Source of the DNA: an uncultured Clostridia bacterium
GTDB lineage: Bacteria > Bacillota > Clostridia > Christensenellales > UBA1242
Assembly: GCA_946487985.1 (NCBI GenBank)
Contig: CAMLUY010000036.1
Location: 1-8,804, forward strand
Direction: 5' to 3'
DNA: 8,804 nt
In this document: one piece after another, positions 6,389 to 8,804 of the stretch
Position numbering within the stretch: position 1 is the stretch's first letter
Layout of the letters: each line of letters opens with the position of its first letter
Made by a program: the position numbers and the translations under genes
Notes under the pieces: generated by a model
What the model was told of the DNA's origin: nothing
Databases searched by the model: none
The model's input: only the letters and a program-made list of their open reading frames with translations

Positions 6389-7879
6389 ATGAATCTTAAA
6401 GAGATTATTTCAGGGCTGCCTATAAAAAAATACAATGCAGCACTTGACGATATTGAGGTGCACGATATCAAGACGGTGCACAGCGAGGTTGAAAAGGGTG
6501 ACGTCTTTATCGCGCTGAAAGGCACGAACTTTGATGGTAACGACTTTTTGCAGCAGGCCTTTGAGCGTGGCGCTGTCGCTGCCATTTCTGACAAAGATAT
6601 TGATGACGAACGCGTGATAGTTGCCAATTCTTCAAGGCAGGCATATGCGCTTGCAAGCAAAAACTTCTTTGGTCGGGCGTGCGATGAAATGAAGCTGATT
6701 GCAATTACAGGAACAAATGGCAAGACAACGATTACAGGAACAACCGCTGAAATGCTGCGTTTTGCAGGCGCGAAAGTGGGGACAATCGGCACTCTGGGCG
6801 CTGTTGTTGACAGCGAAAGCATTGACACAGGCATGACCACTCCTGACCCATATGCGCTGCATGCAATCTTCAAGAAAATGAAGGACCGCGGCTGCGAGTT
6901 CGTGGTCATGGAGGCGTCCGCGCACGCTCTGGCGCTTGAAAAACTTGATGGCGTCAAGTTTGAAATTGGTCTGATTACAAACATTACAGAAGACCATCTT
7001 GATTTTTTTGGAGATATGGACAATTATGCAAAGGCAAAATTCAAGCTTTTTGAGCCTGATAAAATCAAGCTTGGAATCGTTTGCGGCGATGACCCCACCT
7101 GTACACAATTGCTTGAAAACTCAAAAGTGCCGGTGATTGGCTATGGCCGCAACAGCAATTTTGACGTCAGCGCGTCGAATGAAAAATTGTCATTCTCTGG
7201 CAGTGAGTTTGATTGCAACTGCCTTGGCGAAAAGACTCATATTAAAACAGGGCTGGTTGGTGAGTATAATATTGAAAATACACTTGCATCAATATCTATT
7301 TTGCGCAGCCTTGGTGTGCCACTTGAAATGATCAAGCTTGCAACTGCCTGCATCAGCCCGGTGGAGGGCAGATTCAACATAATAAAGATGGGCGACAGCA
7401 ACATTGTGATTGACTTCGCTCACACCCCTGATGGGCTTGAAAAGGTGCTCTCGACTGCAAAAAAACTTTCCGACAAACAGCTTGTGGTCATCTTTGGCTG
7501 CGGCGGCAATCGCGATAAGCAGAAACGGCCAATCATGGGCAGGATTGCATCGGAAATTGCCGATAAGGTGATTTTGACATCAGATAATCCGCGTTTTGAA
7601 AATCCATACAGCATAATTGGTGAAATCAAACAGGGTATGACAAAAGATTGTGACATCATTGAAAACAGAAAATCCGCGATTGAATATGCACTTGAAAGAT
7701 ACAAAGATGGGCAAACAATAGTCATTGCAGGCAAAGGCGCTGAAAAATATCAGGAAATTAAGGGCAAAAAATACCCGTATAATGATTTTGACGTAGTGCA
7801 CAACTTTTATAGACAAAAAATAAAGACAATGTCAACGCCAACATCACAATCGCAAGAAGTTGAAGAGGAAAAGGAATAG
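6389..7879 (+). CDS. murE: UDP-MurNAc-L-Ala-D-Glu:meso-diaminopimelate ligase
   Basis: The 496-residue cytoplasmic ligase adds the third amino acid to the peptidoglycan stem peptide. Features: N-terminal UDP-binding domain (KGDVFIALKG near residue 36), P-loop GTNGKTT (108-114), TTPDP, a MEASAHALAL segment, EDHLDFFG, the Lys-containing YAKAKFKLF segment, EGRFN, and the amino-acid-selecting DNPR motif (399-402). DNPR is characteristic of meso-DAP-adding MurE and indicates DAP-type peptidoglycan. Two usually conserved positions differ: AGKGAE (447-452) where most homologues have AGKGHE, and SAHA where SSHA is usual; both Gly and the Glu are kept. ATG 6389 is chosen because GAGAGG (6378-6383) lies five bases upstream; an in-frame GTG at 6383 overlaps that site. 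The C terminus carries a short Ser/Thr/Gln then acidic tail. It lies 106 bp after ddl and is closed by a strong terminator. Confidence 0.95.
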   Translation: MNLKEIISGLPIKKYNAALDDIEVHDIKTVHSEVEKGDVFIALKGTNFDGNDFLQQAFERGAVAAISDKDIDDERVIVANSSRQAYALASKNFFGRACDEMKLIAITGTNGKTTITGTTAEMLRFAGAKVGTIGTLGAVVDSESIDTGMTTPDPYALHAIFKKMKDRGCEFVVMEASAHALALEKLDGVKFEIGLITNITEDHLDFFGDMDNYAKAKFKLFEPDKIKLGIVCGDDPTCTQLLENSKVPVIGYGRNSNFDVSASNEKLSFSGSEFDCNCLGEKTHIKTGLVGEYNIENTLASISILRSLGVPLEMIKLATACISPVEGRFNIIKMGDSNIVIDFAHTPDGLEKVLSTAKKLSDKQLVVIFGCGGNRDKQKRPIMGRIASEIADKVILTSDNPRFENPYSIIGEIKQGMTKDCDIIENRKSAIEYALERYKDGQTIVIAGKGAEKYQEIKGKKYPYNDFDVVHNFYRQKIKTMSTPTSQSQEVEEEKE

Positions 7880-7893
7880 TTTTTTCATAAAGC

Positions 7894-7924
7894 ACTCAAA
7901 CAACAAAAGTTGTTTGAGTTTTTT
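7894..7924 (+). terminator. Rho-independent terminator of the hydrolase-murF-ddl-murE cluster
   Basis: A perfect 11-bp stem (7894-7904 with 7909-7919) closed by an AAAA loop is followed by TTTTT. It sits 15 bases after the murE stop. Its central 15 bases (7899-7913) recur exactly at 8162-8176, where the outer stem and T run are absent. Confidence 0.9.
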
Positions 7925-7991
7925 GTCGGACTAATTAGAGGCGGCTGCTTAGGGGAACAGTCTTGCGCTTGTTTTATGCGGTTTTATTAAA

Positions 7992-8028
7992 ATTCTACCC
8001 CCCCCCACTAAAATCGCAATTTTGTCAA
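7992..8028 (-). promoter_or_regulatory. Minus-facing poly-G promoter-like element with a 9-bp spacer insertion
   Basis: On the minus strand this is TTGACA (8028-8023), AAATTGC, a 9-bp GATTTTAGT block, nine G (8006-7998) and TAGAAT (7997-7992). Apart from the 9-bp block it is a perfect inverted copy of 8276-8303: 15 outer and 13 inner bases match exactly. The TTGACA-to-TAGAAT spacing of 25 bp is too long for sigma-A. An alternative -35, TTGCGA (8019-8014), sits 16 bp from the -10 and would reach 17 bp with one more G. Downstream on this strand there is only the murE terminator and then murE antisense, so a product is not evident. Confidence 0.5.
7998..8006. repeat. Homopolymer tract C9 (G9 on the minus strand)
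   Basis: Nine uninterrupted C form the G run of the minus-facing promoter-like element. It is one of three long G/C runs in the window, all directly next to a TAGAAT box. Confidence 0.9.
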
Positions 8029-8077
8029 ATAAAAATATTTTTTTACGTGACGCACGGCTGCATCTACGCTTTTGTTT

Positions 8078-8160
8078 GCTCACAAGTGAGCTTGTGAGCT
8101 GCACGGTAACGCTTGATTTGCCCTTTTTCGCAGACACATACGTGTACTGCGAGAGCGCTC
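8078..8160. repeat. GC-richer block with three adjacent dyads
   Basis: The block holds GCTCACAA-gtgagc-TTGTGAGC (8078-8099, perfect 8-bp arms), an imperfect hairpin TCGCAG ... CTGCGA with an inner CAC/GTG pair (8128-8152), and the 8-bp palindrome gagcgctc (8153-8160). It is clearly richer in G+C than the flanks and is absent from the otherwise similar module at 1-110. It could be a structured RNA, a recombination or insertion footprint, or a protein-binding region; I do not recognise a known family. Confidence 0.5.
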
Positions 8161-8161
8161 G

Positions 8162-8176
8162 AACAACAAAAGTTGT
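8162..8176. repeat. Remnant of a terminator-like hairpin
   Basis: The sequence aacaacaaaagttgt is identical to the core of the murE terminator (7899-7913). Here the outer stem is broken and no T run follows, so it should not terminate. Only five bases separate it from repeat copy B, against 53 in copy A, which suggests a deletion took the rest of the terminator. Confidence 0.6.
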
Positions 8177-8181
8177 CCTTG

Positions 8182-8267
8182 GCTTGTTTTATGCGGATTT
8201 ATTGAATTTCTACCCACCCCAACCAATTTTGGCAATGCAAATAATTAAAATAAAAAAATAATGACAT
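8182..8267. repeat. Intergenic direct repeat, copy B (degenerate)
   Basis: It starts with the same 15 bases as copy A, 215 bp downstream, then follows copy A with substitutions through the promoter-like element (8207-8235) into an A-rich stretch. The poly-C run is interrupted (cccaccccaacc). Its end joins the poly-G promoter in the same arrangement as at 1-110. Confidence 0.65.
8207..8235 (-). promoter_or_regulatory. Minus-facing promoter-like element with interrupted G tract
   Basis: On the minus strand TTGCCA (8235-8230) and TAGAAA (8212-8207) are separated by exactly 17 bp containing GGTTGGGGTGGG. It is a degenerate copy of the poly-G promoters in which substitutions break the G run, which should stabilise the length. 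Optimal spacing with weakened hexamers suggests a fixed weak promoter or a decaying relic. No minus-strand gene follows it in the window. Confidence 0.4.
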
Positions 8268-8275
8268 CAATTTAC

Positions 8276-8303
8276 TTGACAAAATTGCGGGGGGGGGTAG
8301 AAT
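8276..8303 (+). promoter_or_regulatory. Sigma-A-type promoter with poly-G spacer, upstream of the second surface protein
   Basis: TTGACA (8276-8281) and TAGAAT (8298-8303) are separated by 16 bp, of which the last nine are G. From cttgaca to gggta the sequence is identical to the promoter at 58-86 except for one fewer G. The shorter spacer predicts weaker activity than the 17-bp copy. Transcription would begin near 8310, leaving a leader of about 165 nt before the ATG at 8477. Confidence 0.8.
8289..8297 (+). repeat. Poly-G homopolymer tract, G9
   Basis: Nine uninterrupted G in the promoter spacer, one shorter than the tract at 71-80. Between otherwise matching promoters, tract length is the difference expected from slippage, though sequencing error could give the same picture. 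Confidence 0.9.
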
Positions 8304-8346
8304 AGGGTAGGCAAAAAAATAAATTTTATCTTTTTGACTGTTTTTG

Positions 8347-8376
8347 TTGATTTTTGTCGAGATTTTAGAGCATAAT
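8347..8376 (+). promoter_or_regulatory. Possible proximal promoter of the second surface protein
   Basis: TTGATT (8347-8352) and CATAAT (8371-8376) are separated by 18 bp. It lies downstream of the poly-G promoter, in a place comparable to the candidate at 197-226 before the first surface gene. The matches are moderate and the region is AT-rich. Confidence 0.35.
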
Positions 8377-8476
8377 AAAGTTAAGCAGAAGACAATAAAA
8401 ATCGTTTTACAAAAATCACAAAAAATTCAATTATAGTTGCAACGGGTGATGGCTAAAAAACACGGAGGAAGGGAAA

Positions 8477-8804
8477 ATGACACTAAAAGTTAAGCTTGTT
8501 TCGGCAATTGCGGCATTTATGATGGTTCTGGGTATATTTATTGTTGCAGTACTTGCAGCAAGCAATGCGTCAGTAAACTTGAGCGGCAGCCTAAGCTTTC
8601 AAGCCAATGACGTTGTCGCACGTGTGACTGGCAGTGCAACAGGCGCTCAAATCAATCCGCAGAACCTTGATGTAACCTACTCATCAAGGGATACGGTTGG
8701 TAATGAAACTGTATGGCATGATTTGGCTTTAAATTTTATTGACCACAGGACAGCCATAGTCTTTTCATTTACCGTTGAAAACCTGAGCACAGAAAGGTCG
8801 CTTA
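8477..8804 (+). CDS. Secreted or membrane-anchored surface protein, 5' part only
   Basis: The first 109 codons are present and the gene continues past the right edge. ATG 8477 follows GGAGG (8464-8468) by eight bases. Residues 1-28 are an export leader with KVKLVS, a hydrophobic core and VLAA at 25-28. It aligns without gaps to the leader of the LRR protein at 268, with 14 of 28 residues identical and the Ala-Ala in the same place. The following stretch (SVNLSGSLSFQANDV and onward) resembles the start of the LRR protein's beta-rich region, including an F.F.(V/I).N strand near residues 96-102. The C-terminal part, which would define its role, is not in the window. It is probably a paralogous surface protein, but LRR repeats cannot be claimed from this piece. 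Confidence 0.82.
   Translation, partial: MTLKVKLVSAIAAFMMVLGIFIVAVLAASNASVNLSGSLSFQANDVVARVTGSATGAQINPQNLDVTYSSRDTVGNETVWHDLALNFIDHRTAIVFSFTVENLSTERSL

Larger units (their letters stand above)
7967..8054. repeat. Intergenic direct repeat, copy A
   Basis: The copy begins with gcttgttttatgcgg (7967-7981), identical to 8182-8196, and continues as a diverging match through the minus-facing promoter-like element to about 8054. The stretch from 8003 to 8054, ending in gtgacgca (8047-8054), also matches positions 1-50 at the left edge of the window. The element therefore recurs at least three times within this window, always next to a surface-gene promoter. Confidence 0.7.
7880..8476. other. Gene-free, repeat-rich intergenic region
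   Basis: This 597-bp stretch between murE and the second surface gene holds no convincing gene. From left to right: the murE terminator; repeat copy A with a minus-facing poly-C/G promoter-like element; a GC-richer block with three dyads (8078-8160); repeat copy B with a terminator remnant and a degenerate minus-facing promoter; the plus-facing poly-G promoter; and an AU-rich leader of about 165 nt. Copy B plus the poly-G promoter is colinear with positions 1-110, so copy A and the dyad block look like an extra insertion or duplication in this module. Confidence 0.7.

Noticed and set aside
7949..8188. An open minus-strand frame of about 80 codons crossing the dyad block and the poly-C tract.
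   Set aside because: No convincing ribosome binding site or recognisable domain is present, an opposite-strand frame is open over the same stretch, and the sequence is explained by repeated promoter-like elements. I kept only the short conserved part as a low-interest finding.
8022..8261. A plus-strand frame of 79 codons starting at a TTG within the inverted promoter element.
   Set aside because: No ribosome binding site, composition unlike the neighbouring genes, and it runs through three dyads and a degenerate promoter copy.
7967..8303. CRISPR array or insertion sequence in the repeat-rich intergenic region.
   Set aside because: The repeats are few, diverged and irregularly spaced, with no unique spacers of constant size, no transposase gene and no target-site duplication.

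Overview
The window looks like part of a chromosome from a low-GC, Gram-positive-type bacterium (Bacillota, probably an uncultivated gut Clostridia lineage). The evidence is a SpoVG homologue, AGGAGG-type ribosome binding sites, peptidoglycan genes that include a meso-DAP-type MurE (DNPR motif), and BspA-like leucine-rich surface proteins. The taxonomic placement is inference; no rRNA or other marker gene is present.

Layout. Positions 1-267 are a regulatory region ending in a long AU-rich leader. Positions 268-2346 encode a secreted or membrane-anchored BspA-type leucine-rich-repeat protein, followed by a strong terminator. Positions 2498-2773 (minus strand) encode SpoVG with its own terminator. 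Positions 2922-7879 hold four same-strand genes: an alpha/beta hydrolase overlapping a membrane-anchored MurF-type ligase, then D-Ala-D-Ala ligase (ddl), then murE, closed by a strong terminator. Together ddl, murF and murE make D-Ala-D-Ala, add meso-DAP and finish the UDP-MurNAc-pentapeptide. Positions 7880-8476 are a gene-free, repeat-rich intergenic region. At 8477 a second surface-protein gene begins and runs off the right edge.

The most interesting signal is in the two regions upstream of the surface-protein genes. Each gene is preceded by an almost identical module with a consensus -35 (TTGACA) and a near-consensus -10 (TAGAAT), separated by a spacer made mostly of an uninterrupted G run. 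The run is 10 G before the first gene (17-bp spacer) and 9 G before the second (16-bp spacer). In an AT-rich setting this is the architecture expected of slipped-strand phase variation of promoter strength, as known for Neisseria meningitidis porA. Each module also carries inverted, promoter-like copies facing the other way. One has a 9-C/G run plus a 9-bp spacer insertion, and one has a G run broken by other bases. The two proteins share a 28-residue export leader (14 identities, no gap) and a similar first beta-rich domain. I infer a family of paralogous surface proteins switched independently by homopolymer-tract promoters. This is a hypothesis from sequence only; homopolymer miscalling has to be excluded.
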